Source: Streptomyces sp. SN-593 (GTDB taxonomy: Bacteria; Actinomycetota; Actinomycetes; Streptomycetales; Streptomycetaceae). Taken from it: DNA of 64,000 nt. Position 1 is the first letter of the stretch; every line of letters starts with the position of its first letter. The position numbers and the translations under genes are program-made. Under the pieces are notes generated by a model, which did not search any database, had not been told where the DNA came from, and worked only from the letters and a program-made list of their open reading frames with translations. Of the stretch, positions 25,552-34,044 are shown piece by piece. Location of the stretch: positions 3,695,001-3,759,000 of the forward strand of contig NZ_AP018365.1 of the NCBI RefSeq assembly GCF_016756395.1. Direction: 5' to 3'.

Positions 25552-26342
25552 GCGCCGGGCAGCAGCCGGGGCCGCCGCCCCGCCGGACCGCGGTCTCCGG
25601 CCCGCGCAGGCACCGCCCGGGCGGCTGGTCGGCGCGGGCCCGGCCCGCCGACCTGCACGCGCAGCCGCGGCTCGCCCAGGTCTACGTGCGCTCGCTCGTC
25701 CGCGACCAACTGCGGCTCGCGCTGGGCGTGCTGGCGGTGCTGGCGGTGGTGCTCGGCGGGGTCCCCGCCGCGTTCGCGCTGCTGCCGGGGCTGCGGACCG
25801 CCGAGGTCCACGGCTTCCGGCTGGCCTGGCTGCTGCTCGGCGTGGTGGCCTACCCGGTGCTGCTCGGCATGGCCTGGTTCCACGTCCGGCACGCGGAGCG
25901 GGTGGAGCGGGACTTCACCGACCTGCTGAACGGACCGGACCCGGGGACGGCACCGGGCTCCACGGGGGTGATCGCCGACTCCCCCGCCGTACAGCCCGGT
26001 TCAGGGCGCGCTGCCTCCGACACCGGTGCCGTATCCCCCGGTTCCGGTGGGACCGGCCCCCACCGGAGGGGCGCCGCCCCTGCGGAATCCGGTTCGTGGG
26101 ACAGCGGTTCGCGAAACGCCGGCGCGCAGGACACCGGTTCGCCGGACGCCGATTCGCGGGACAGCGGTTCGCCGGACGCCGGCACGGCGCGTTCCGGCTC
26201 CGCGGACCCCGGCCAGGCGTCCCCCGGCCCGCCCGGCACCGCCCCGCCCGGCACCGGTTCGGCCCGTTCCGGTGCGCCGTCCTCCGGGACCGCGAACTTG
26301 GGCCCCACCGACTCCGGTTCGGCGAATCCCGGTGCCGGGTGA
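25548..26342 (+). CDS. DUF485 (YjcH)-like membrane protein with long low-complexity tail
   Basis: 264 residues from a GTG overlapping the regulator's stop. Two membrane segments (about 58-80 and 90-112) follow ARPADLHAQPRLAQVYVRSL, resembling DUF485/YjcH proteins that sit beside acetate symporters (yjcH-actP in E. coli). The last 130 residues are a Gly/Ser/Pro/Ala/Asp tail with repeats such as DSGSPDAG and DTGSPDADS, absent from typical family members of about 100 residues. It overlaps the symporter gene by GTGA. The DUF485 call is from topology and context. Confidence 0.7.
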   Translation: MSAGQQPGPPPRRTAVSGPRRHRPGGWSARARPADLHAQPRLAQVYVRSLVRDQLRLALGVLAVLAVVLGGVPAAFALLPGLRTAEVHGFRLAWLLLGVVAYPVLLGMAWFHVRHAERVERDFTDLLNGPDPGTAPGSTGVIADSPAVQPGSGRAASDTGAVSPGSGGTGPHRRGAAPAESGSWDSGSRNAGAQDTGSPDADSRDSGSPDAGTARSGSADPGQASPGPPGTAPPGTGSARSGAPSSGTANLGPTDSGSANPGAG

Positions 26343-28219
26343 ACCCCGCGCTCGGCCTCGCCGCGCTCGGCGCCGTCCTCGTGGCGACCGTCGCCGTCGG
26401 GGTGTACGGGCTGCGGCTGTCCCGCGCCACCTCCGACTTCTACGTGGCCTCCCGCGAGGTCTCACCGCTGTGGAACGCCTCCGCGATCAGCGGCGAGTAC
26501 CTGTCGGCGGCGTCCTTCCTCGGCGTCGCCGGCCTGGTGATGGCCTACGGCGTGGACATGCTGGCGTACCCGGTCGGCTACGCGGCCGGCTACCTGGTCC
26601 TCCTGCTGCTGATCGCGGCGCCGCTGCGCCGCTCGGGCGCGTACACGCTGCCGGACTTCGCCGAGGAACGGCTCGGCTCCACCGCGGTGCGCCGGGTGGC
26701 CGGCCTGCTGGTCGCGGTGATCGCGTGGCTCTACCTGGCACCCCAACTCCAGGGTGCCGGGCTCACGTTGCAGACGGTGACCGGGGCGCCGCGGTGGGCG
26801 GGCGCGGTGGTGGTCGCGGGCGCCGTGGTCGTGGTGTCGGCCGCGGGCGGCATGCGCAGCGTCACCCTCGTGCAGGGCCTGCACTTCTGGCTGAAGCTGA
26901 TCGCGATCGCGGTGCCCGCGCTGTTCCTGGTGCTGGCCTGGCGGAACGCCGGGTCGCCCGCCCTCACCGGCGACGGCGTGCCGCGCTTCCCGCACCGCAC
27001 GGTGGTCCGCGTCCAGGACGCGGTGCGCTTCGACGTCCGCGCGCCGGTGACCATCGAGGTCAGCGGCTCGCTGGACGGGCGCACGTACCCGGGCGCGAAG
27101 GCGGGCGGGGGCGGGGGCGCCAGCGGGGGCGCCGGCACGGACGACGAGGCGAGGGCGGGCGCGGCCGCCGGCACGGGCACGACCGCGGACACCGGGCCGA
27201 CCGAACTCCCCGCGCGGGGCGGGGAGTCCGCACCCGCCGGCCGGGGCGGCGGCACCGTACGGCTCGCGGTCGGCGAGCACTCCGCGGGCGCCGGTGCCCG
27301 GCTCACCTTTCCCGCCGGGGTGCCGGTACCGCACCAGGTGGGCCTCGCGCCCGCGACCGGGGCGCGGTGGGCCCGCCCGCTGTCCGGTGCCGGCGGCCGC
27401 GCGCACCCGCTGTACGCGGTGTACTCGATCCTGCTCGCCACCTTCCTCGGCACCATGGGCCTGCCCCACGTCCTCGTGCGCTTCTACACCAACCCCGACG
27501 GGCGGGCGGCCCGCCGTACGACGCTGCTGGTCCTCGTCCTGCTGAGCGTCTTCTACCTGCTGCCGCCGGTCTACGGGGCGCTCGGGCGGGTGTTCGCGCC
27601 CCAACTCCTGCTCACCGGGAGGACGGACACCGCGGTGCTGGTGCTGCCGCAGATCGTGCAGGGCGGGGAGGCCGGACGGCTGCTCGCGGCGCTGGCGACC
27701 GCGGGGGCGTTCGCCGCGTTCGTGTCCACCGCGTCGGGACTGACCGTGTCGGTGGCCGCAGTGGTCTCGCAGGACCTGCTGCGCGGGTCGGCGCGCGGCT
27801 TCCGGTGGGCCTCGCTGGTGGCGGGGGTGCCGCCGCTGGTGATGGCCACGATGACGTCCGGACTGCCGGTCGCCGACGCCATCGGGCTCGCGTTCGCGGT
27901 CGCCGCGTCCTCCTTCTGCCCGCTGCTGGTGCTCGGGATCTGGTGGCGCGGGCTCACCGACCGCGGGGCGCTGGCCGGGCTCGTGACGGGCGGCGGGCTC
28001 GCCGCGGCGGCCGTCGTCGTCACCAGTGTCCGCGGACCGGGCCACGGGTGGGCCGCCGCGCTCCTGGAGGAGCCGGCCGCGTGGACGGTGCCGATCGCCT
28101 TCGCGGTCATGGTCGTGGGGTCCCTCCTCACCCGCGACCGCGTCTCGGCCGCCGCCGTGGACCGGGTGATGCTCCGCATGCACCTCCCCGAGGAGGTCAC
28201 CGGCCCGGCGCCGGAATGA
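26339..28219 (+). CDS. Sodium/solute symporter (SSS family), acetate/monocarboxylate type
   Basis: 626 residues from a GTG overlapping the upstream stop. SSS signatures include SRATSDFYVASREVSPLWNA, ISGEYLSAASFLGVAGLV, PQLQGAGLTLQTVTG and FASTASGL-like FVSTASGLTVSVAAVVSQD, close to ActP/MctP-type cation-acetate symporters. Membrane segments number about 12-13. Between residues about 220 and 355 lies a hydrophilic insert with a Gly/Ala-rich stretch (AGGGGGASGGAG), larger than usual. It is the last gene of the LytS/LytTR operon. Confidence 0.9.
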   Translation: MNPALGLAALGAVLVATVAVGVYGLRLSRATSDFYVASREVSPLWNASAISGEYLSAASFLGVAGLVMAYGVDMLAYPVGYAAGYLVLLLLIAAPLRRSGAYTLPDFAEERLGSTAVRRVAGLLVAVIAWLYLAPQLQGAGLTLQTVTGAPRWAGAVVVAGAVVVVSAAGGMRSVTLVQGLHFWLKLIAIAVPALFLVLAWRNAGSPALTGDGVPRFPHRTVVRVQDAVRFDVRAPVTIEVSGSLDGRTYPGAKAGGGGGASGGAGTDDEARAGAAAGTGTTADTGPTELPARGGESAPAGRGGGTVRLAVGEHSAGAGARLTFPAGVPVPHQVGLAPATGARWARPLSGAGGRAHPLYAVYSILLATFLGTMGLPHVLVRFYTNPDGRAARRTTLLVLVLLSVFYLLPPVYGALGRVFAPQLLLTGRTDTAVLVLPQIVQGGEAGRLLAALATAGAFAAFVSTASGLTVSVAAVVSQDLLRGSARGFRWASLVAGVPPLVMATMTSGLPVADAIGLAFAVAASSFCPLLVLGIWWRGLTDRGALAGLVTGGGLAAAAVVVTSVRGPGHGWAAALLEEPAAWTVPIAFAVMVVGSLLTRDRVSAAAVDRVMLRMHLPEEVTGPAPE

Positions 28220-28552
28220 TGTCCGTCCAGCACCGGGAACACCCCCGCGGTGTCCCGAACGTCCGCCGAAGACCGCCGCTCCGGCCGTCCACGGCGAATG
28301 CGTGGGGTGAGCGGGTAAATAAGTTCTGGGTGAGTCATGGGAATGCGGAAACGCCCGCCCCGTTCACCGTCCGATCTTTTGTGATTGCCTGTCACCTGCA
28401 CACATGGTTCCCTCCCGTCGATGAATTTCGCACCGCTCGCAATTAAGCGTCATCTCAGCGAATACGGTGGATTCCACGCCGGATTCCGTCGTACGTTTTT
28501 CTCGTCGCCACCGAACGGGGCGGCAAACGGAAACACCCACCGAGGAGATGCC
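28220..28552. other. AT-richer intergenic region upstream of the small basic peptide gene
   Basis: This 330-base stretch is visibly lower in GC than its surroundings (for example GTGAGCGGGTAAATAAGTTC and GATCTTTTGTGATTGCC near 28307-28390). I see no credible gene and no clear terminator for the symporter operon. It probably holds the promoter and leader for 28553. Confidence 0.55.
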
Positions 28553-28654
28553 ATGAGCTTCCGCAAGATCGTTCCCGCCCAGCACAAGGCCGCGCCGAAG
28601 CGTCCGGCCCACAAGCCCGCGCCGACCCCGCGCCGGAAGCGTCCGCGCCGCTGA
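28553..28654 (+). CDS. Very basic 33-residue peptide, unknown function
   Basis: Begins MSFRKIVPAQHKAAPKRPAH and ends in PRRKRPRR. The ATG at 28553 has an excellent ribosome-binding site (GAGGAG, 7 bases upstream). About 40% of the residues are Lys, Arg or His, and there are many prolines and no acidic residue. There is no signal peptide. The frame is open upstream to 28385, but the upstream starts lack a ribosome-binding site. An ABC half-transporter gene starts 105 bases downstream on the same strand. It could be an RNA- or ribosome-binding mini-protein, an antimicrobial or secreted peptide, or a leader peptide; none can be shown. Confidence 0.65.
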   Translation: MSFRKIVPAQHKAAPKRPAHKPAPTPRRKRPRR

Positions 28655-28759
28655 CGCCGACGGTGTCGAGGCGGGTTCCGGGGCCGGCGGCCCCGGAACC
28701 CGCCTCGGCGACGTGCGGGCGAGGGCCCGTGCGAGGAGAGGGTGGAGAGGTGGAGCGGA

Positions 28760-30727
28760 ATGGACACGCTGTCGCAGGGCCTCGCCCGACGACCGGAGCC
28801 GGGCGCGGCCGTCCGGACGGCGGTGCGCCGTTTCTGGCCGCTGACGGCGGGCGACCGGGTGTGGATGCTGGTGGTCTGCTGCCTCTCGCTGCTGACCGCG
28901 CTCGGCGAGACGGCGGCCATCCTGCTGTTCGGCGAGCTCACCGACGGCGCGCTCCGCGAGGGCGACCTCGACGGCTTCTGGACGCCCGCGGTCCAGTGGC
29001 TGGCCGTGGCCGTCGTGACCGCCCTGCTCGGCTACCTCGGCAACTCACTCGCCGCCCTGCTGGCCGAACGCTTCGTCCTGCGGCTGCGGGCCGCGGTCTT
29101 CCGGCACCTCCAGACCCTCCCGCCGCACTACTTCCAGCGCCACCGCCACGGGGACCTGGTCGAGCGACTGACCGGTGACGTGGAGGCCGTGGAGCAGATG
29201 GCGGTCTCCGGCGTCCTCCAGGGCGTGTCCGCGCTGCTCGGCGCGCTGCTCTACGCCGCCGCCGCGCTGTGGCTGCGCTGGGACCTGGCCCTGGCCACCT
29301 TCCTGACCGCGCCGCTGTTCCTGTACGCCGCCAAGGTCCTGTCCGGCCGCATGAGCGCGGTCTCCCGCCAGGAGCGCCGGGCGGACGGCGCGCTCACGTC
29401 GGTGGTCGCCGAGGCACTCGACAACATGCCGTTCACCCAGGCGTACAACCGCGAACGCGCCGAGGCGCAGCGGCTGGAGGGCGCAGCCCGCGCGTGGCTG
29501 CGGGCGGCCGTGCGGGGCGCGCGGCTCGACGAGGGCTACCGGCAGTCGATCGAGGTGGTCGAGACCCTGTGCGTGCTCGGCATCATCGGCCTGGGCGCCT
29601 GGGAAATTTCCGCCGGCCGGATGTCGCTGGGCCAACTCCTCGCGTTCGCCGCGTTCGTCGGCTACCTCTACCCGCCGATCCGCTCGCTGGGGGGCCTCGC
29701 GCTGACCGCCACGGCGGCGTCCGCCGGGGCCGAGCGGCTGTTCGACATCCTCGACGCGCGGCCGGCCGTGCGGGACCCCGAGGTCCCCGCGGCTCGCGCC
29801 GACCCGGCCGGCCCACCCGGCGCGGTCGACGCGGACGGCACGGACAGCCCGCCCGGTGTGGTCGGCGCGGACGGTACGGCCCGCACGGTCGTTGCGGCCG
29901 GCCCCGGCGCCGGGAAGGCGCTCGGCACGGGCGAGCCGAAGTCCCCAGGGGGGCGCGGCCCGGCTGCCGCGCCGCGCCTCCCCGCCCGCTCCGGGGGCGG
30001 CCGGCTCGAACTGCGCGGAGTCCGCTTCGGCTACCCCGGCGCGGGTCGGTCCGTGCTGCGGGACGTGTCGTTCACCGCCGCCCCCGGCGAGGTCGTGGTG
30101 GTCACCGGGCCCAGCGGCGCGGGCAAGTCCACGCTGCTCGCCCTGCTGACCCGCTTCTACGACCCGGACGCGGGGTCGATCCTGCTGGACGGCACCGACC
30201 TCAGGGACCTGCCGCTCGACCGGCTGCGGGAGCACGTCACGCTGCTGCCCCAGCGTGCGCACGTCCTCAGCGGCAGCATCCGGGAGAACATCGCGTGCGG
30301 CCGGCCGGGCGCGACGGACGCGGAGATCGAGCGGGCCGCCCGCGCCGCCGGCGCGCACGCCTTCGTCCGCGCGCTCGACGACGGCTACTTCACCCCGCTC
30401 GCCCCGCGCTCCACCGGGCTGTCCGGCGGCCAGCTCCAGCGGATCGCGATCGCCCGCGCCCTCCTCCGGGACAGCCCCGTCCTCGTCCTCGACGAGCCCA
30501 CCACCGGACTCGACGCATCCGCGGTGCACCACCTGCTGCCGGCGCTGCGCCGCCTGTCGGCCGGCCGCACGACCGTCGTCGTCAGCCACGACATGAGCGT
30601 CGCGGCTCTCGCCGACCGCGTGCTGGTCCTGGAGGCGGGGCACCTCGCCGCATCGGGCACCCACGCCCAACTCCTCGCCCGGGGCGGCCTCTACGCGAGC
30701 CTCCAACCCGGCACCGCCGCCGGATGA
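28760..30727 (+). CDS. ABC half-transporter (fused membrane and ATPase domains)
   Basis: 655 residues from the ATG at 28760 (GGAGAGG 9 bases upstream; a GTG at 28742 is possible but too close to its Shine-Dalgarno). Six membrane helices occupy about 30-310. The ATPase has Walker A GPSGAGKSTLL (about 450), signature LSGGQLQRIAIARALL (about 553), Walker B VLVLDEPTTGLD and switch VVVSHD. A Pro/Gly/Ala linker of about 85 residues separates the two domains, longer than usual. It is an MsbA/LmrA-type exporter that must dimerise; no C39 peptidase domain. The nearest upstream gene is the basic peptide at 28553. Confidence 0.92.
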   Translation: MDTLSQGLARRPEPGAAVRTAVRRFWPLTAGDRVWMLVVCCLSLLTALGETAAILLFGELTDGALREGDLDGFWTPAVQWLAVAVVTALLGYLGNSLAALLAERFVLRLRAAVFRHLQTLPPHYFQRHRHGDLVERLTGDVEAVEQMAVSGVLQGVSALLGALLYAAAALWLRWDLALATFLTAPLFLYAAKVLSGRMSAVSRQERRADGALTSVVAEALDNMPFTQAYNRERAEAQRLEGAARAWLRAAVRGARLDEGYRQSIEVVETLCVLGIIGLGAWEISAGRMSLGQLLAFAAFVGYLYPPIRSLGGLALTATAASAGAERLFDILDARPAVRDPEVPAARADPAGPPGAVDADGTDSPPGVVGADGTARTVVAAGPGAGKALGTGEPKSPGGRGPAAAPRLPARSGGGRLELRGVRFGYPGAGRSVLRDVSFTAAPGEVVVVTGPSGAGKSTLLALLTRFYDPDAGSILLDGTDLRDLPLDRLREHVTLLPQRAHVLSGSIRENIACGRPGATDAEIERAARAAGAHAFVRALDDGYFTPLAPRSTGLSGGQLQRIAIARALLRDSPVLVLDEPTTGLDASAVHHLLPALRRLSAGRTTVVVSHDMSVAALADRVLVLEAGHLAASGTHAQLLARGGLYASLQPGTAAG

Positions 30728-30839
30728 CCCCGCCCGGGCGAAGCCCCGGCGGGAGCGGGGCGGCCGGAGCGGCGCGGCGGGCGGCGCCATCCGTCCCCGC
30801 CCGCCCGCCCGCGTGCGAGGAGGCGGGCCGGGAGGTCGG

Positions 30840-33149
30840 CTACCGGGCGGACGGGGCGCGGGGGGAGCGGGTGGCCGTGGCGGCGTCGCTGGAGGCGACG
30901 ACGCGGGAGCCGGAGCCGGCGGAGCCGGACTGCTCGGGCGCGGGCCCCTGCACCGCGAGTTCCCGCAGCAACTGCCGCAGCCGGAGCAGCGGTCGCGTCA
31001 CCGCGGGAAGCACCGTCCCCGGTGCGGGCCGGGCCGCGAGCATCGCGGCGTCGGCCGCCCGCAACGCCCGCTCCACCTCCGGCGCCGGCCGGCTCTGCGG
31101 GCTCGGCGCGAGCGCGAGCGCCGTCGCCGCGTCCGCCAACGCGCCCGCGGCGGCCGCGAGATGGGGCGCCGGGGGCAGGCCGGGGGCCCGCCGCGGGCCG
31201 ACCGCGAGCGCCCGGATCTGCCGGGTCACCGCGGCGTACAGCGTGAGCCGGTGCCGCATCACCCGGGGGTCGTTCCCCCACACCAGCGGAAGCGTCAACG
31301 GCCTTGCGACGAGAGCGAGTTGCTGGAGCCGGTGATCGACCACCCGCACCTGCGCGTCCAGTCCGTCCGCCGCCCGCCCGGCGGCGGGCCCGGCCGCCGG
31401 CTCAGCGGCCAGCGACGCCGCGCACGCCCGCAGCAGCTCGCCGAGCGCCGTGTAGTAGCCGACCCGGGCGCTGTAGACGGTGTCGCGGGTGCTCGTCGGC
31501 AGGACCACCAGTGCGACGCCGATGCCGATCGCGGCCCCGATCGCGGTCTCCTCAAGCCGGAGCATGAGCAACCCCGCGGTGAACTCGTGGAGTTCGCTGT
31601 AGAGCTGCGACACCATGATCGTGACGAAGAAGATCATGGCCGCGTAGGAGACGCTCACCAGGTAGAAACCGCAGGACATGCTCAGGATGATGACCGTGAT
31701 GATCCAGTAGGTGTGCCCCGCCGTCAGGTGCGCCAGCCCGATGCCCGCGCCGAGCCCGACCAGCGTGCCGACCACGCGGTTGCCCGCCTTGATGAACGTC
31801 TCGGAGCGGGTCGCGGTGCCGGTGAACGCGATGAACGTGGCGATCACCGCCCAGTAGTAGCGGGCCTGTGACAGCTCGCGCCCGACGAGGATCGCCAGGC
31901 TGCCGGCGACCGCGACCTGCACCGCCTGCCGGGTGGTGAGCGACAGCCTGCCGAGCGGGTTCCAGCGGCTGCGCGCGCTGACCGACAGGGCCACGGCCGC
32001 AGAGCCGGGCAGCACCCCCATCGCGAGGGTGACCGCGGGCTCGAAGTCCTCCTCGCCGTCCACGGCCGGGTCCGGCACCCCGGCCTCGCCGGTGAGCGTG
32101 GCCAACTCCCAGGCGGCGGAGGCCAGATGGTGCGCCAGGCCGTCGATGTCCCGTGGCGCCGGCTGCCCGGCGGCCTGCGCCGGGCCGGTCCGGCCGGCCT
32201 CGTCGTAGCGGTCCAGCAGCCGGCGGGCGGCCCGTTCGGCGGCGCGGTGGTCGCCGCCGGCCAGATGGTCCGCGATCTTCGCGGCCTCGGCGGCGTGGCG
32301 GGCGTCGGTGCCGGCCATCGCGTCCGCGGCGCCGGCCAGCGCGTCGACCGCCAGGTGGGCGTCGAGCACCCGCCGGCGCACGGTCGCGGCCGAGAAGCCC
32401 GCGGGTATCGCGCCCGGAGTGCCCGACCAGCCCTCTATCACCAGCGCGGCCTCGGCGAGCCGCAGTTGCCGCGAGTGCAGCTTGCGGCGCAGCCGGGCCA
32501 GCCGGCGCGCGTCGCGCGGGTCGGTCTCCAGCAGGTCGGCGCAGACCCGGGCGACCGAGCGGGCCCGGGCGGCGAAGGCCCGCCGGACCCGGGCCAGGGT
32601 GCGCTGCGGGTGGGTGCGCAGCACCGTCGTCATCAGCAGCAGCACCCAGGCGGCCGCGATGGCCACCGCGACGAGCAGGGAGGGCAGTTGGGAGAAGGTC
32701 GCGCCGAGGAAGGACGCGAAGAAGTAGCCCATCCACATCATGAAGCCGTAGAAGAAGAACGGCGTGCCGAAGCGGCGTATGAAGACCGCCGCGAACATCA
32801 CGACGACGAACACCGCGAGCTTCGTGTCGGTGCGCCCGGCGACGCAGATCCCGACGACCATGCCGGTCCCGATCGCGACCGGGAAGAAGGCCGCGGTGCC
32901 GAGCTTCCGCAAGGGCCCGGCGGCGTCGCCCAGCGCCATCGACCCCATCATCGCCATGACCGTGCCGATCAGCATGACCACGAGGGTGCCCTGCGGTCCG
33001 CGGTCGGTGGCCCGGCCGTACACGTACTCGATGCCGAGCGTCGTGCTCATCGCGACCGCGGCGGCCAGTGCGCCGCGCAGCCGTTGCAGTCCCGGGTCGG
33101 AGCCGACCACACGGTCCCACGTCTCGGATAACCAGCCGGTTGCGGCCAT
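30840..33149 (-). CDS. FUSC-family membrane protein (aromatic acid exporter-like)
   Basis: 769 residues. Two blocks of hydrophobic helices (about 20-180 and 400-540) are separated by a helical cytoplasmic region of about 200 residues, the layout of FUSC/AaeB-type proteins. Motifs include YVYGRATDRGPQGTLVVMLI near 44 and LSQARYYWAVIATFIAFTGT near 435. The C-terminal 200 residues are a helical cytoplasmic domain rich in Ala/Arg. It is divergent from a MarR regulator (33394), with a palindromic region between, the usual arrangement for an inducible efflux pump of aromatic or phenolic compounds; the substrate is not known. Confidence 0.9.
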   Translation of the reverse strand: MAATGWLSETWDRVVGSDPGLQRLRGALAAAVAMSTTLGIEYVYGRATDRGPQGTLVVMLIGTVMAMMGSMALGDAAGPLRKLGTAAFFPVAIGTGMVVGICVAGRTDTKLAVFVVVMFAAVFIRRFGTPFFFYGFMMWMGYFFASFLGATFSQLPSLLVAVAIAAAWVLLLMTTVLRTHPQRTLARVRRAFAARARSVARVCADLLETDPRDARRLARLRRKLHSRQLRLAEAALVIEGWSGTPGAIPAGFSAATVRRRVLDAHLAVDALAGAADAMAGTDARHAAEAAKIADHLAGGDHRAAERAARRLLDRYDEAGRTGPAQAAGQPAPRDIDGLAHHLASAAWELATLTGEAGVPDPAVDGEEDFEPAVTLAMGVLPGSAAVALSVSARSRWNPLGRLSLTTRQAVQVAVAGSLAILVGRELSQARYYWAVIATFIAFTGTATRSETFIKAGNRVVGTLVGLGAGIGLAHLTAGHTYWIITVIILSMSCGFYLVSVSYAAMIFFVTIMVSQLYSELHEFTAGLLMLRLEETAIGAAIGIGVALVVLPTSTRDTVYSARVGYYTALGELLRACAASLAAEPAAGPAAGRAADGLDAQVRVVDHRLQQLALVARPLTLPLVWGNDPRVMRHRLTLYAAVTRQIRALAVGPRRAPGLPPAPHLAAAAGALADAATALALAPSPQSRPAPEVERALRAADAAMLAARPAPGTVLPAVTRPLLRLRQLLRELAVQGPAPEQSGSAGSGSRVVASSDAATATRSPRAPSAR

Positions 33150-33340
33150 ACGTGTCCAGTGCCCCTCTCGCCGTGCCCTCGCTGCCCGCTCGCGGGTGCC
33201 GCGGTTCGCGCGCCATCAGCGGTCGTCGGTGCAGCCGTGCTCGCCACGCGCGCGGGCGGCCGGTTCCCGTGCCCCGCCCCGCGCCGATCGGCCCCGCCGC
33301 GGCTCCCCGCCGCACACCAGGACCGTGGACCGTGCCTATC

Positions 33341-33380
33341 ATCGGTATAATGCCGATATTAACATGCATCGTACCGGCAT
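33341..33380. promoter_or_regulatory. MarR operator/promoter between FUSC and marR genes
   Basis: An inverted repeat ATCGG-N7-CCGAT spans 33341-33357 and encloses a perfect -10 hexamer TATAAT (33346-33351). A second pair, ATGCCG (33350-33355) and CGGCAT (33375-33380), partly overlaps it. The region is AT-rich for this genome. Probably the MarR protein binds here and represses both genes. Confidence 0.6.
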
Positions 33381-33393
33381 TGGAGCGGTATCC

Positions 33394-33915
33394 GTGAACC
33401 TGGACAGCACGACCGGCGTGACCGGCGCGGACGGCGGCCTCGCGGCGCTCGACGTGATCGAACGCCAGACCGCGGTGCTGGTGCGCAACTTCGAGATGTT
33501 CCACCGGCGCAGCGACATCCACGACGACCTCGACCGCGCCGAGTACCTGCTGCTGCGCACGCTCTCCGAGGTCGGGCCGCAGGACATCAACACGCTGGCC
33601 GCCGCGCTCGGCCTCGACCCGTCCACCGTCGGACGGCAGGTCTCGGCGCTGTGCCGGCAGGGCCTGGTCGGGCGCGCGCCGGCCGCCGCCGACCGCCGGC
33701 GCAGCATCATCACGCCGACCGCCGACGGGCTGCGCCGCATGGACGCGGTACGCGCCGCCCGCGCGCAGAGCCTGGCCGACATGCTCGGCGGCTGGACCGA
33801 GGAGGAACTGCGCACGCTGGGCGCGATGTTCGCCAAGTACAACGGCGCGGTCACCCGCAAGTACCTCGCCGACACCGAACGCGCGGCCGCCCCGGCTCCC
33901 GCCGACGTCCGCTGA
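33394..33915 (+). CDS. MarR-family transcriptional regulator
   Basis: 173 residues from the GTG at 33394 (GGAG 8 bases upstream). It is a typical MarR winged helix: LLLRTLSEVGPQDINTLAAA, recognition helix LDPSTVGRQVSALCRQGLVG (about 75-94) and wing APAAADRRRSIITPTADG. MarR dimers lose DNA affinity on binding phenolic ligands. The divergent FUSC exporter and the shared palindromes at 33341-33380 indicate it controls that pump and itself. An upstream ATG (33364) is possible but lies inside the operator. Confidence 0.93.
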   Translation: MNLDSTTGVTGADGGLAALDVIERQTAVLVRNFEMFHRRSDIHDDLDRAEYLLLRTLSEVGPQDINTLAAALGLDPSTVGRQVSALCRQGLVGRAPAAADRRRSIITPTADGLRRMDAVRAARAQSLADMLGGWTEEELRTLGAMFAKYNGAVTRKYLADTERAAAPAPADVR

Positions 33916-34044
33916 CCGCGGGCCCGCCGCGCCGGACGCTCCCCACCCGCACTCCCGACCGGCCACCACCGCGCGCCCGGCCCGCCCCGCCTGCGGTCCC
34001 CACCCGTCCGCGGCCCCCACCCGTCCGCCGGCGGTCGTCCGCCC

